In this document: one piece after another, positions 48,846 through 57,382 of the stretch | Layout of the letters: every line of letters starts with the position of its first letter | Position numbering within the stretch: position 1 is the stretch's first letter | NCBI GenBank assembly: GCA_025656675.1 | Contig: JAHXHN010000001.1 | Location: 277,501-341,500, forward strand | DNA: 64,000 nucleotides | Source of the DNA: Candidatus Thiodiazotropha sp. (ex Codakia rugifera) | Lineage (GTDB): Bacteria > Pseudomonadota > Gammaproteobacteria > Chromatiales > Chromatiaceae | Reading direction: 5' to 3' | The notes under the pieces: model-generated | Databases searched by the model: none | The model's input: the letters and a program-made list of their open reading frames with translations, nothing else | Told to the model about the DNA's origin: nothing | Program-made: the position numbers and the translations under genes

Positions 48846-49208
48846 ATGGCTAACAAGTGTAACCAATGCACCAATTCCAAGTGCTGCACCTATACAACTG
48901 AGGCGATTGGTGAAGCTCCTCGTTCCAAAGCGGACTTTGGTCACCTGTTATGGCAGGTCTCCCACACTGGGGTAGAAATCTATAAAGATGAGGATGGCTG
49001 GTTCCTGTTGATCAGCGGCAGCTGCGAGCACCTGCTCCCAGGGGGTGGCTGTGGCATCTATGATGAACGGCCTCAAATCTGTCGTGACTATGATAACGAC
49101 TGGTGTGAATTCGATGCACCTGCCGAGGATGGATTCGAACTCTATTTTCGTAACTACGCCGAGCTATTGGCCTACTGTAAAAAACGCTTCAAATCCTGGG
49201 GCAGATAA
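48846..49208 (+). CDS. YkgJ family cysteine-cluster protein
   Basis: This is a 120-residue protein with the YkgJ/CxxCxxCC zinc- or iron-binding motif. The ATG at 48846 gives MANKCNQC; a TTG six bases earlier is less likely. The N-terminal cysteines C5, C8, C13 and C14 are followed by a central CEHLLPGGGCGIYDERPQICRDY cluster. The biochemical function of the family is not established; it is thought to bind an Fe-S cluster or zinc. It follows the helicase gene with no clear promoter in between. Confidence 0.82.
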   Translation: MANKCNQCTNSKCCTYTTEAIGEAPRSKADFGHLLWQVSHTGVEIYKDEDGWFLLISGSCEHLLPGGGCGIYDERPQICRDYDNDWCEFDAPAEDGFELYFRNYAELLAYCKKRFKSWGR

Positions 49209-49386
49209 CACCTCATCGATGGGCTCTTGAATGCTTGACTCCTGTTGCCTTCCTTGTTGATAAATCCACAGGGGTATGGGTTTGCTTCATTTGAGTACCC
49301 GTAGGCTATACGCATCCAAACCACATACACTGACTCAGCTATAATCACTGCCTTTTATTGATAGTACAACTACCATATTCCCAACC

Positions 49387-50223
49387 ATGTTACCGAAAGC
49401 CGCCTACCTGCAAGACCGATTCATCAAACTCAGAGAAAATAAAATCTTTGAGACCTTTGTCATACTGGTCATCATCGTCTCAGCACTCATGATCGGTGCC
49501 AAGACCTATCCGATCCCGCCACCTGCAGTAAAGCTTCTGCGATTCCTCGATATTGGAGTCACCCTCTTTTTTCTTGCAGAAATAATTGTGCGCATGATTG
49601 CTGAACAGAACCTCAAACGCTTTTTCAGCAAGGCCTGGAATCTATTCGATTTTATCATCGTAACCGCCAGCATGATCCCTGTGGAAGATAGCGAAGCAGC
49701 CCTGCTGGGACGTCTGTTGCGGATCTTCCGGGTATTGCGGCTGGTCTCCATCATTCCCGAGTTACGGGTACTGCTGAACGCCTTCGTCACCGCCATTCCG
49801 CGGATGGGCTATGTCTCGCTGTTGATGTTTATCATCTTCTACATCTATGCGGCCATGGGCAGCATGTTCTTCAGCACGATCAACCAGGAGCTGTGGGGCA
49901 ATATCACCATCTCCATGCTGACCCTGTTCCGGGTTGCGACATTCGAGGATTGGACCGACGTGATGTACCAGACTATGGAGGTCTATCCGCTTAGCTGGTT
50001 CTATTATCTGTCATTCATCTTCATTGTTGCTTTTGTATTTCTCAACATGATGATCGGTATTGTGCTGGAAACCTTGCAGAGCGAGCACGAAAAACTGTCA
50101 CGTGAGAGTGGCGAGGGAGAAGCAGGAGAGGTACACCGTATAGACATCAGAACGGCAGAAATGGAACAAAAACTGATTAAAATAGAGCTTATGTTAGAGC
50201 AGCTTTCTGAAAAGCGGTCATAA
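49387..50223 (+). CDS. Voltage-gated cation channel, NaChBac superfamily
   Basis: This is a single-domain six-helix channel subunit (278 residues) that forms tetramers in the inner membrane. S1 is about residues 20-38. S4 carries arginines 109, 112, 115 and 118 at every third position, and Arg127 beyond. The pore filter is TFEDWTD at residues 185-191, in the context FRVATFEDWTD, and S6 spans about 205-230. A short C-terminal coiled coil (IRTAEMEQKLIKIELMLEQL, about 254-273) is typical of tetramer assembly. Compared with the sodium-selective TLESWAS filter of NaChBac, two serines are replaced by aspartate, so calcium permeability is possible. It is monocistronic. Confidence 0.88.
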   Translation: MLPKAAYLQDRFIKLRENKIFETFVILVIIVSALMIGAKTYPIPPPAVKLLRFLDIGVTLFFLAEIIVRMIAEQNLKRFFSKAWNLFDFIIVTASMIPVEDSEAALLGRLLRIFRVLRLVSIIPELRVLLNAFVTAIPRMGYVSLLMFIIFYIYAAMGSMFFSTINQELWGNITISMLTLFRVATFEDWTDVMYQTMEVYPLSWFYYLSFIFIVAFVFLNMMIGIVLETLQSEHEKLSRESGEGEAGEVHRIDIRTAEMEQKLIKIELMLEQLSEKRS

Positions 50224-50343
50224 CAAAATCAATGATTGCACCGGAATGGTGGCGCGATTTTCCTTTTGTGTGCCTTGATGGCAGCATGACAGGCGCTGAA
50301 CTGAAGCAATAAAATACACGACAGCAAGGGAGGACAGATTATT

Positions 50344-51309
50344 ATGGCCGAAAAAGCGATTGTACTTGTAACCCGAAAGCTGCCAGATAATGTAGAGGCA
50401 CGCCTGGCGCGTGATTACCGAGTCCGATTCAACCACCAGGACAAGGTATACAGCGACAACGAGCTGATAGAGCTTGCAGCCGGTGCAGACGCCATCATAC
50501 CCTGTCATACCGAAAAGTTGCATGCCGAAGTGATCGCCCAACTGCCTGATTCGATACGGGCGATCTGCAGTTTTTCTGTAGGGTATGATCATATCGATCT
50601 GGATGCAGCGAGATCACGTAATATTACTGTAACCAATACCCCTGACGTACTCAGCAGCGCCACCGCTGAGATCGCAATGCTGTTGTTGCTGGGTGCGGCA
50701 CGACGTGCCCACGAAGGTGCCAGACTACTGCGTACCGATGCCTGGTCGGACTGGAGTCCAACAGGACAGCTCGGTATAGAGGTGACCGGCAAGCGCCTGG
50801 GCATTATCGGTATGGGCCGGGTAGGTCAGGTGATGGCGAGATGTGCGCGTGGATTTGATATGGAGGTCCACTACTACAACCGCCATCGGCTGGCTGCTGA
50901 TCTTGAGCAGGGCGCGATTTATCATGCCGACCTGCACGCGCTGTTACCACTATGCCAGTTTCTTTCCATCCATTGTCCCGCGACACCCGAGACCCACCAT
51001 CTGCTCAACGCTGATCGGATCGCCCTGCTGCCCAATGGTGCAGTGGTAGTGAATACTGCACGTGGCGCCGTAGTCGATGACGATGCTCTGATCGACTCAC
51101 TCACCTCGGGTAAATTATTTGCAGCCGGGCTCGATGTTTTCAATGACGAACCAAATATCGATCCACGCTACCGTGACCTGGACAACACCTTTCTGTTACC
51201 ACATATTGGCAGTGCGACCCGGGAGACCCGCGATGCAATGGGTTTCAGAGCACTGGATAATCTGGATGCAATCATGGCGGGCAAGGAGCCGCGGGACCGC
51301 CTGGCTTGA
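50344..51309 (+). CDS. D-2-hydroxyacid dehydrogenase (glyoxylate/hydroxypyruvate reductase B-like)
   Basis: This is a 321-residue NAD(P)H-dependent enzyme that reduces glyoxylate or hydroxypyruvate, or oxidises D-glycerate. The start is preceded by GGGAGG. The nucleotide-binding loop is GIIGMGRVGQVMA. The catalytic Arg lies in NTARGAVVDDDAL, the Glu in DEPNID and the His in LLPHIGSATRE. The sequence is closest in outline to GhrB or D-glycerate dehydrogenase. Neighbours give no pathway, so the substrate remains open. Confidence 0.87.
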   Translation: MAEKAIVLVTRKLPDNVEARLARDYRVRFNHQDKVYSDNELIELAAGADAIIPCHTEKLHAEVIAQLPDSIRAICSFSVGYDHIDLDAARSRNITVTNTPDVLSSATAEIAMLLLLGAARRAHEGARLLRTDAWSDWSPTGQLGIEVTGKRLGIIGMGRVGQVMARCARGFDMEVHYYNRHRLAADLEQGAIYHADLHALLPLCQFLSIHCPATPETHHLLNADRIALLPNGAVVVNTARGAVVDDDALIDSLTSGKLFAAGLDVFNDEPNIDPRYRDLDNTFLLPHIGSATRETRDAMGFRALDNLDAIMAGKEPRDRLA

Positions 51310-51816
51310 GCCCGAAGACGCAGAACCACCGATAACTCATATCATTCATTGGCCCTGGTGGGTTTGCTTGTTTTGGTTACATTAAACAAGAAATTGTTTA
51401 CTGGATTTGCCTTCGGAAGACATGAATGCACAATGAGCTCTATTTGGCATTCATTCAGGAAGAAACTCGGTCTGCTGCCAAAAAGCGGACATGATATAGA
51501 CCAGATCCAGCAACCAAAACCAGCCAGTAGTGGTCATTTCACGCATGATGCAACTCTACGCTCTCAGCTTTAAGCTGTCCTTCAGGGCCGCAAACTCCCT
51601 TATACAACCTACATAAAATCAGTGGTATGTTCTTCTTGATCCATGACACTTCCCCACTGACCAGAGCATCCCCATATAACCAATAAGCGAATGTGAACCA
51701 CCCCATCCACCAGAAGCTGGTGAATGCATCGTTGCCAAAGTTAGCTTAGAAGGCCTTCCCGACCAACCCCGGTTGGCTTATATTGAATCAACTTTCTCTG
51801 CAACATAGGTAGCGCC
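51310..51816. other. Intergenic region upstream of the antiporter gene
   Basis: These 507 bases contain no gene I can support. One frame of 74 codons (51349-51573) is open but lacks a ribosome-binding site and any recognisable protein feature. I see no hairpin terminator or clear promoter. Confidence 0.5.
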
Positions 51817-54501
51817 TTGACCGAGACTCACTTTATCATTGATATCCTGGTACTGCTGGCTGCGGCGGTGCTTGCCGTACCACTCTTCCAACGTCTCGGT
51901 CTCGGTGCGGTGCTGGGTTTTCTGGTGGCGGGGACGTTGGTCGGTCCTTGGGGACTGGCCTATATCGTAGCGGTAGATGAAATACGGCACCTGGCCGAGT
52001 TCGGTGTTGTCTTCCTCTTGTTTGTGATTGGCATTGAGATGAAGCCGTCGCGATTATGGGTCATGCGACGCAGCGTGTTTGGTCTTGGCACCGCTCAAGT
52101 GGTGGTCACAGGGACAGTTATTACTTTACTGGCCCAGGCGCTGGGGATGCCGACACGCTCTGCCCTGATCGTGGGATTTGGCCTGGCACTCTCATCCACT
52201 GCTTTCGGCCTGCAAATACTCAGCGACAAAAGTCAACTGGGCACAGCCTATGGCCGTACATCCTTCGCCATACTACTTCTCCAGGATTTGGCGATCGTAC
52301 CTTTAATGGCGCTTCTACCGCTGCTCGCACAGCGGGAACTGTCGATCACCGAGGATGTGGAACTGGCTGCACTTGAATCGGTGGCGATCATTATTGGTGT
52401 CTTTATCCTGGGCCGCCTCCTGTTGCGGCCCGCACTGCAGATTGTTGCCAGGAACCGCCGAAATCCTGAGATTTTCACCGCGACGGGCATATTTCTGGTG
52501 CTTGGGGCTGCCTGGCTCACCGACTGGGCCGGCTTATCCATGGCCCTGGGCGCCTTCCTCGGCGGCTTGCTGTTGGCGGACTCTCATTACCGCCACCAAA
52601 TTATGGCCGACATTCAACCATTCCGTGGCCTGCTGCTCGGTTTGTTTTTCATGAGTGTGGGCATGTCCATCAATTTTGGACTCCTGGGTCAGCAGGGATT
52701 ACTCGTGGCAGGGCTGGTGGGCGGACTGTTGCTGCTCAAAGCAACGATCCTGTGGGCGTTGTGCCGAATAACCGGACGCGCTAATAAAGAATCTGTGCAG
52801 GTCGCCTTGCTGCTTGCCCAGGCAGGTGAGTTCGGATTCATTCTGTTCGGACTGGCAAACATGCTGGGCGTATTGGATGACGATCTCTTCCAGCTGTTAC
52901 TGGTCACGATCGCTCTGAGCATGGCAGCCACCCCCCTGTTGACGAAGCTCAGTGAAATACTTGGCCGAACGCATACTGACGCGACGCCTGCTGCCCCCCC
53001 CTCAATCAAGCCTATTCCTGTCTCCCGAGACCATGTCATCGTTGCAGGCTTCGGCCGGGTAGGTCGATCCCTGGCCCGAAGTCTGGCCAAGGCAAAGCTT
53101 CCCTACCTGGTGCTGGAGGTCGATCCGGAACGGGTAACAAGAGCCCAGGCGCTCGATTACCCGGTATTTTTCGGGGACGCGAGTCGCATCGAGATACTGC
53201 GTGCTGCCGGTGCTGCTCATGCCTCGAAAGTGGTTTTTGCCATGGACCACATGGAAAGCATCGGGCAGGGAGTCGTAACGGTACGGGAGGCCTTTCCCGG
53301 CCTCCCGGTATACGCCCGGGCCTGGGACGCGAGCATGGCGAAGAGGCTGACTACATTGGGCGTCACCTTTACGGTTCCAGAAACCCTGGCGTCTGGACAA
53401 CAGCTCTCCCGAGAGGTTCTCCAGGCATCGGGAGTCCCTGTGGAGTTAACGGCACAGCTCATCGAAGATGATCAGGATTGGAGGCATCAAAAGCACACGA
53501 AGTTCACCGTAGCTGACAAGAGGGCCGGTTTTCGGGACATCCTGCTGGTGATGACACCAGGTATTGATGAGTTAACCACACTCGAATATGCCGCAGCCTT
53601 GGCCGAGGACAGCGGAGCTGCCCTCACGGTAGCGGAAATACTCACCGAGGTCTCAAGCAGCATCGAGGGAAGCGTCTCTTCACCGGACGAACTGGAACAA
53701 TACATGAAGGAGGATCGACGTATCCGGCTGGATGCGTTGGTTGCCCGTCTCCACGTGGAACTCGACATTCAGACCAAAGTGCTTGTCGGTCGGCCGCATG
53801 AGGAGATCGTCCGTGAGGTTGTTGCTAATGAACGGGATCTGGTACTGAAGGCGGCGGAGGGAGGGGAAGGACTGAAAGAACGTCTCTTTGGTGGCCACGA
53901 CTTCCGCCTGTTAAGGGCATGTCCCTGTTCGGTTCTGCTCATCCGAAAGATACCGCCCAAACCCTACCGTCATCGCCTTATCTGTGCGGGTGTTTACCAG
54001 GATGAAAATCCTGGGGGGCGTCGGGACGACAGATACGCCATCAACCACAAAATTCTGGAACAAGCGACCTGGATCACTACATCCCAGTTTGCCGAACTGC
54101 ATATCGTCCATGCCTGGGACGCCTACGGCGAGCAGGATATGAGAAGTGGACGTTCTTATCTGAATTTTGATGCAGACAACTACGTTGCAGGTGAGCAGCA
54201 AAGAAATCGGTTGGCGCTGAACAGCTGCCTTTCTGAATTGAGGGAGTCATTGGTGAGTGACGTACTGCCTGCATTCAAGCCTGAATGCCACCTGGTAAAA
54301 GGGAACCATCGGGACGAAATCACCAAGGTTGCCACTAAACTTGAAGCGGACCTCGTCGTTGTGGGTGATTTGGCAAATTCCGGAATAACCCAGTTGATCG
54401 TCGATAGTACCGCTGACGCCATTATCAGGAAATTGAGCTGTTCTGTGCTGGTGGTGAAACCGCCGAATTTTGTCACGCCAATTGTTGTGGATGAACACTA
54501 G
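51817..54501 (+). CDS. CPA2 cation:proton antiporter (KefB/C-like) fused to RCK-N and two UspA domains
   Basis: This is an 894-residue inner-membrane protein. The first 380 residues form about twelve helices of a monovalent cation:proton antiporter, beginning with IIDILVLLAAAVLAVPLFQRLG. An RCK/TrkA-N nucleotide-binding domain (HVIVAGFGRVGRSLA, about 404-520) follows. The C-terminal half holds two UspA-like domains (about 570-712 and 720-890), each ending in CSVLLI or CSVLVV. Antiporters of this kind exchange potassium or sodium for protons; the RCK and Usp domains would sense NAD(H) or adenine nucleotides. The start is a TTG at 51817, the only usual start after the in-frame stop at 51784. 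It stands alone. Confidence 0.88.
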   Translation: MTETHFIIDILVLLAAAVLAVPLFQRLGLGAVLGFLVAGTLVGPWGLAYIVAVDEIRHLAEFGVVFLLFVIGIEMKPSRLWVMRRSVFGLGTAQVVVTGTVITLLAQALGMPTRSALIVGFGLALSSTAFGLQILSDKSQLGTAYGRTSFAILLLQDLAIVPLMALLPLLAQRELSITEDVELAALESVAIIIGVFILGRLLLRPALQIVARNRRNPEIFTATGIFLVLGAAWLTDWAGLSMALGAFLGGLLLADSHYRHQIMADIQPFRGLLLGLFFMSVGMSINFGLLGQQGLLVAGLVGGLLLLKATILWALCRITGRANKESVQVALLLAQAGEFGFILFGLANMLGVLDDDLFQLLLVTIALSMAATPLLTKLSEILGRTHTDATPAAPPSIKPIPVSRDHVIVAGFGRVGRSLARSLAKAKLPYLVLEVDPERVTRAQALDYPVFFGDASRIEILRAAGAAHASKVVFAMDHMESIGQGVVTVREAFPGLPVYARAWDASMAKRLTTLGVTFTVPETLASGQQLSREVLQASGVPVELTAQLIEDDQDWRHQKHTKFTVADKRAGFRDILLVMTPGIDELTTLEYAAALAEDSGAALTVAEILTEVSSSIEGSVSSPDELEQYMKEDRRIRLDALVARLHVELDIQTKVLVGRPHEEIVREVVANERDLVLKAAEGGEGLKERLFGGHDFRLLRACPCSVLLIRKIPPKPYRHRLICAGVYQDENPGGRRDDRYAINHKILEQATWITTSQFAELHIVHAWDAYGEQDMRSGRSYLNFDADNYVAGEQQRNRLALNSCLSELRESLVSDVLPAFKPECHLVKGNHRDEITKVATKLEADLVVVGDLANSGITQLIVDSTADAIIRKLSCSVLVVKPPNFVTPIVVDEH

Positions 54502-54717
54502 CCGTTATAGCCACTCAATGAGCCGGAACCCCTGCTGCCTGAGAATAATCCGCTGGATGGTTAGCAGTTCCATGGACTAACGGGTGAACCGGAAAAAAAG
54601 GACACCATCTTAACGATACAATCGCTTTTTTAAGGATGGGTAGTTTCGATCTCTTGAGTGTGAATATTTTGACTTCATGCAGACACCGTATAACGTCAAG
54701 AGAAATGGCGACACATA

Positions 54718-55521
54718 TCACTCCTCTCGATTGCCCAACAGCCTTTTACGCCGCTGAGATTCGCTGATGGCATCACGAATTCTGATCAGGTCGCCATCCA
54801 ATGCCGGCTGCCCATGCCACCATTGATAATCCGGAGACTGATGACCGACTCCAAGGAGGACATTTTCACGGTGCTGTATCAGATTTTGCCGTAGCTTCGG
54901 CAATACATCTGGCTGCGTCTCAGTAACAGAGGACATCAACGATTCACCCTCTGCCAACTTGAGGTCGGCAATCGCCAGCTGCCTTTTTCCATTGGCAAAC
55001 TGCTCGCGAACATAGCGGGGACTATGACACCCCGAACAGATCCATTGCCGCACTTCAGGGCCCCGATCAGGCGCCATGGTGTCACCATGATCACCATTAT
55101 GGAGGTGACAATAGCTGCAACCTGGAGCCCGGTAGTAACCAGGTTGCAAGGGTTTTTGCCAATCCTGTCTTCCCGCTTCGAGGCGATTGATGACACCATG
55201 TTTTGATGTGCTGTAACTGTGGCTGGCAGGACCCTCATGGCAGCTGCTGCAACTTTCATCTCTTCTCGCCCGCATGCCTGAGTCCTCATGGCTGTCACCA
55301 TGGCAACTGCTGCATTCGGTTTTGGATACGGTTGAGTGAGGACCCTCCCGCCATTGCTTAACCAGTACCGGATCCCGCTCTGTGTGACAGGTGATGCACT
55401 CGGTCTCTGTAAAGGGTCCTGGGGGGACCTGCTGCTCCGCTAAGGCGGTATGAGCTGCCAGGCAGAGTATGCCCGGTAGCCAGGCAAATGATATAACCCG
55501 ACAGGCGCTGGTCTTTATCAT
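54718..55521 (-). CDS. Pentahaem cytochrome c, related to the hydroxylamine oxidoreductase family
   Basis: This is a periplasmic multihaem protein of 267 residues with a signal peptide (start MIKTSACRVISFAWL, cleavage near AHTALAEQ). Five CxxCH motifs are present: CITCH, CSSCH, CSSCH, CSYCH and CSGCH. The spacing and the KHGV and YYRAPGCSYCHLHNGDH segments echo the middle part of octahaem hydroxylamine oxidoreductases, so it looks like a shortened paralogue of its upstream neighbour. The start at 55521 shares one base with the stop of the octahaem gene. It could serve as electron shuttle or as partner subunit. The catalytic role is not known. Confidence 0.85.
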   Translation of the reverse strand: MIKTSACRVISFAWLPGILCLAAHTALAEQQVPPGPFTETECITCHTERDPVLVKQWREGPHSTVSKTECSSCHGDSHEDSGMRARRDESCSSCHEGPASHSYSTSKHGVINRLEAGRQDWQKPLQPGYYRAPGCSYCHLHNGDHGDTMAPDRGPEVRQWICSGCHSPRYVREQFANGKRQLAIADLKLAEGESLMSSVTETQPDVLPKLRQNLIQHRENVLLGVGHQSPDYQWWHGQPALDGDLIRIRDAISESQRRKRLLGNREE

Positions 55522-56873
55522 CAGTTGTGTTTCCGATTGTAGTCGGTGTACGCACCTTTCATCCAAATCTCGTGTGAAGGTTCAGGTGTGATTTCAGCCC
55601 GCTGCTCTGTTTCAGAAAGATGGTACAACTCGCTGGCTCTGGTCTCGATACGATCCAGTGAGGCAGCCATTTTCCGGTGTCCGGATTCAACGCCTGCCTG
55701 ATTGCCGTGGGCAGCCGATTTATACGCACCCAGATTGTCGAAATACCACATCTCGAAGTAGTCACGTTCGATGGCTGAGACGTTGTAGAAGGCTGATGCC
55801 TGACCCTCGAAGAAACCGATACGCTCTCTGGGCCAGAGACGGTCCATCCAGTCCATGGGATAGGGTGGACGCTCACCAGCGGCAGGTTGCAACAGATTGT
55901 CGTTACGCAGATCCTTTAGGATATCCTCCGCTGCATAGAGTTTCTGCCAGGCTTGCTTACGTTCCTGGTCCAATCCAGTCAGCCACTGTCTGGCCTGCTC
56001 CTGGTCGTGGCAATCGCTACACAGTTTGATCCATTTTTTACGCAGCACCTGATTCTTGGACGTGTGAGGATTAACCTCTCGCAGGCCGAATTTCCATACA
56101 GACTTATGGGCAACCTGGTGGCGACCGCTGTCCATGTGACAGTAGGCACAGGTGGGTGCTTTGTAGTTGCCCTTGGTCAGCGGTTTCGACCAGTCCCAGT
56201 CATCACCCTCGGCCAGGTAGAGTCGGCCGTGGGCGGAGCCGAAGTATGTCTCGTCATCTGGATGGGGAGGCCCAGAATGGCAGGTGATGCAGGCCTCAGG
56301 GCGGCGCGCCTCCGCCGCGTCAAAACGGTGCCGGGTATGGCAGGAGTCACACTTGGTGGCCACTGAGTGGCACTGGATACAGGATTGGACTTCGCCCTTG
56401 GGTTTGTCAACGAAGTGTTTGGCATCCACTGCCCGTTCCATAGCCAGCACATGACTGGGAAATCCATAACGGGCTTCATCCTTAAACTCGCCGTGCTGTT
56501 TCTGATGGCAATTACCACAGACCTCAGGCGTGGGTAGTCTGAGGTGTTGATGATCATTGCCATGGCAGTCGTTGCAGTAGACCGGATTGTCGCTTTGGCC
56601 ATGCCGGCTGACACGCCAGTCCGCGACTATGCCGGGAGTGATCCCCTCATGGCATTGGATACACAGTGCTGCTTTGAATACACCCTCTACACTCTTGACT
56701 GACTGGTAGAAGTTGTCTGGGTCCCAATAGCCTTGTACCGGATCGGGTGACCAGTAGCGGGAGTAGAGACCCGTCCCTGTTCCTCCTTTGCTCCAGTGGA
56801 CATAAGCAAAGCCTGCTGACACAACCAGCAGCGCAATGACAGGAAGCGCCAACAGTATCAATCGATAACGCAT
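55521..56873 (-). CDS. Octahaem cytochrome c of the hydroxylamine oxidoreductase (HAO) family
   Basis: This is a 450-residue protein held by an N-terminal helix (YRLILLALPVIALLVVSAGFAYV) or an uncleaved signal. Eight CxxCH motifs are visible: CIQCH, CNDCH, CGNCH, CIQCH, CDSCH, CITCH, CAYCH and CSDCH. The fourth to sixth lie in KCDSCHTRHRF and AARRPEACITCHSGPPHP-like context diagnostic of HAO. HAO-type proteins either oxidise hydroxylamine (with a P460 crosslink) or reduce nitrite/hydroxylamine (without it). I could not assign the crosslinking tyrosine, so the direction is undetermined. The start at 56873 overlaps the upstream monohaem gene by 16 bases. The ERDYFEMWYFDNLGAYKSAAHG region is conserved in the family. 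Confidence 0.9.
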   Translation of the reverse strand: MRYRLILLALPVIALLVVSAGFAYVHWSKGGTGTGLYSRYWSPDPVQGYWDPDNFYQSVKSVEGVFKAALCIQCHEGITPGIVADWRVSRHGQSDNPVYCNDCHGNDHQHLRLPTPEVCGNCHQKQHGEFKDEARYGFPSHVLAMERAVDAKHFVDKPKGEVQSCIQCHSVATKCDSCHTRHRFDAAEARRPEACITCHSGPPHPDDETYFGSAHGRLYLAEGDDWDWSKPLTKGNYKAPTCAYCHMDSGRHQVAHKSVWKFGLREVNPHTSKNQVLRKKWIKLCSDCHDQEQARQWLTGLDQERKQAWQKLYAAEDILKDLRNDNLLQPAAGERPPYPMDWMDRLWPRERIGFFEGQASAFYNVSAIERDYFEMWYFDNLGAYKSAAHGNQAGVESGHRKMAASLDRIETRASELYHLSETEQRAEITPEPSHEIWMKGAYTDYNRKHN

Positions 56874-57382
56874 GATTTTTGATCGTATCGGACGGTTCGC
56901 CACCAACGCAGCAGCCCCAATCCTGTCAACAGCAGGAAGGGAGACAAGGTGAGGGTACGGATCAGCCATGGACGACCGGTCGTATCACTCTCAACAGGCT
57001 TTTTACTGACTATGGATTGCGTGGCATGGCGTTCCAGATAGGCGAGCAGTATCTTTTGATCCTGTGTTTGCATGACCTCTACTTTGCCCTTCAATCCCCC
57101 AAAACGATTTGCAACATCCATTAACACGAACATACTTGATACCAGGTCACGCCACTCTGTTGCTGTATGACGATCAGGTCCCGGCAGGTTGTGGCATTGG
57201 GTACAGAATTGGTTAAGTAATGCAGCACCTGGAGAATGAGCCTCGGGTAGGGAGGCTGCAGTAAGACCCGGTGGGAGTTTGTCTTTATATACCTCACATA
57301 GATCGATATCGGCCCAGGTGTGGCTTGCGGCGACAGGCAGTGACATAAATAAGCACATGAGCAGAAGGAGTGTCCGCTTCAT
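56858..57382 (-). CDS. Membrane-anchored monohaem cytochrome c
   Basis: This is a 174-residue protein with a signal peptide (LLLMCLFMSLPVAA, about residues 5-19), one haem site CTQCH near residue 60 and a C-terminal transmembrane helix (LIRTLTLSPFLLLTGLGLL, about 139-160). The haem domain would face the periplasm. It lies between the polyferredoxin fusion (4-base overlap) and the octahaem gene (16-base overlap). It is well placed to carry electrons from the membrane protein to the octahaem cytochrome, replacing the NrfH/HaoC-type partner often found with such enzymes. The role is inferred from position. Confidence 0.83.
   Translation of the reverse strand: MKRTLLLLMCLFMSLPVAASHTWADIDLCEVYKDKLPPGLTAASLPEAHSPGAALLNQFCTQCHNLPGPDRHTATEWRDLVSSMFVLMDVANRFGGLKGKVEVMQTQDQKILLAYLERHATQSIVSKKPVESDTTGRPWLIRTLTLSPFLLLTGLGLLRWWRTVRYDQKSCVID

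Noticed and set aside
51349-51573. 74-codon open frame upstream of the antiporter gene
   Set aside because: No ribosome-binding site, no recognisable feature, and composition like non-coding DNA; kept only as a note.
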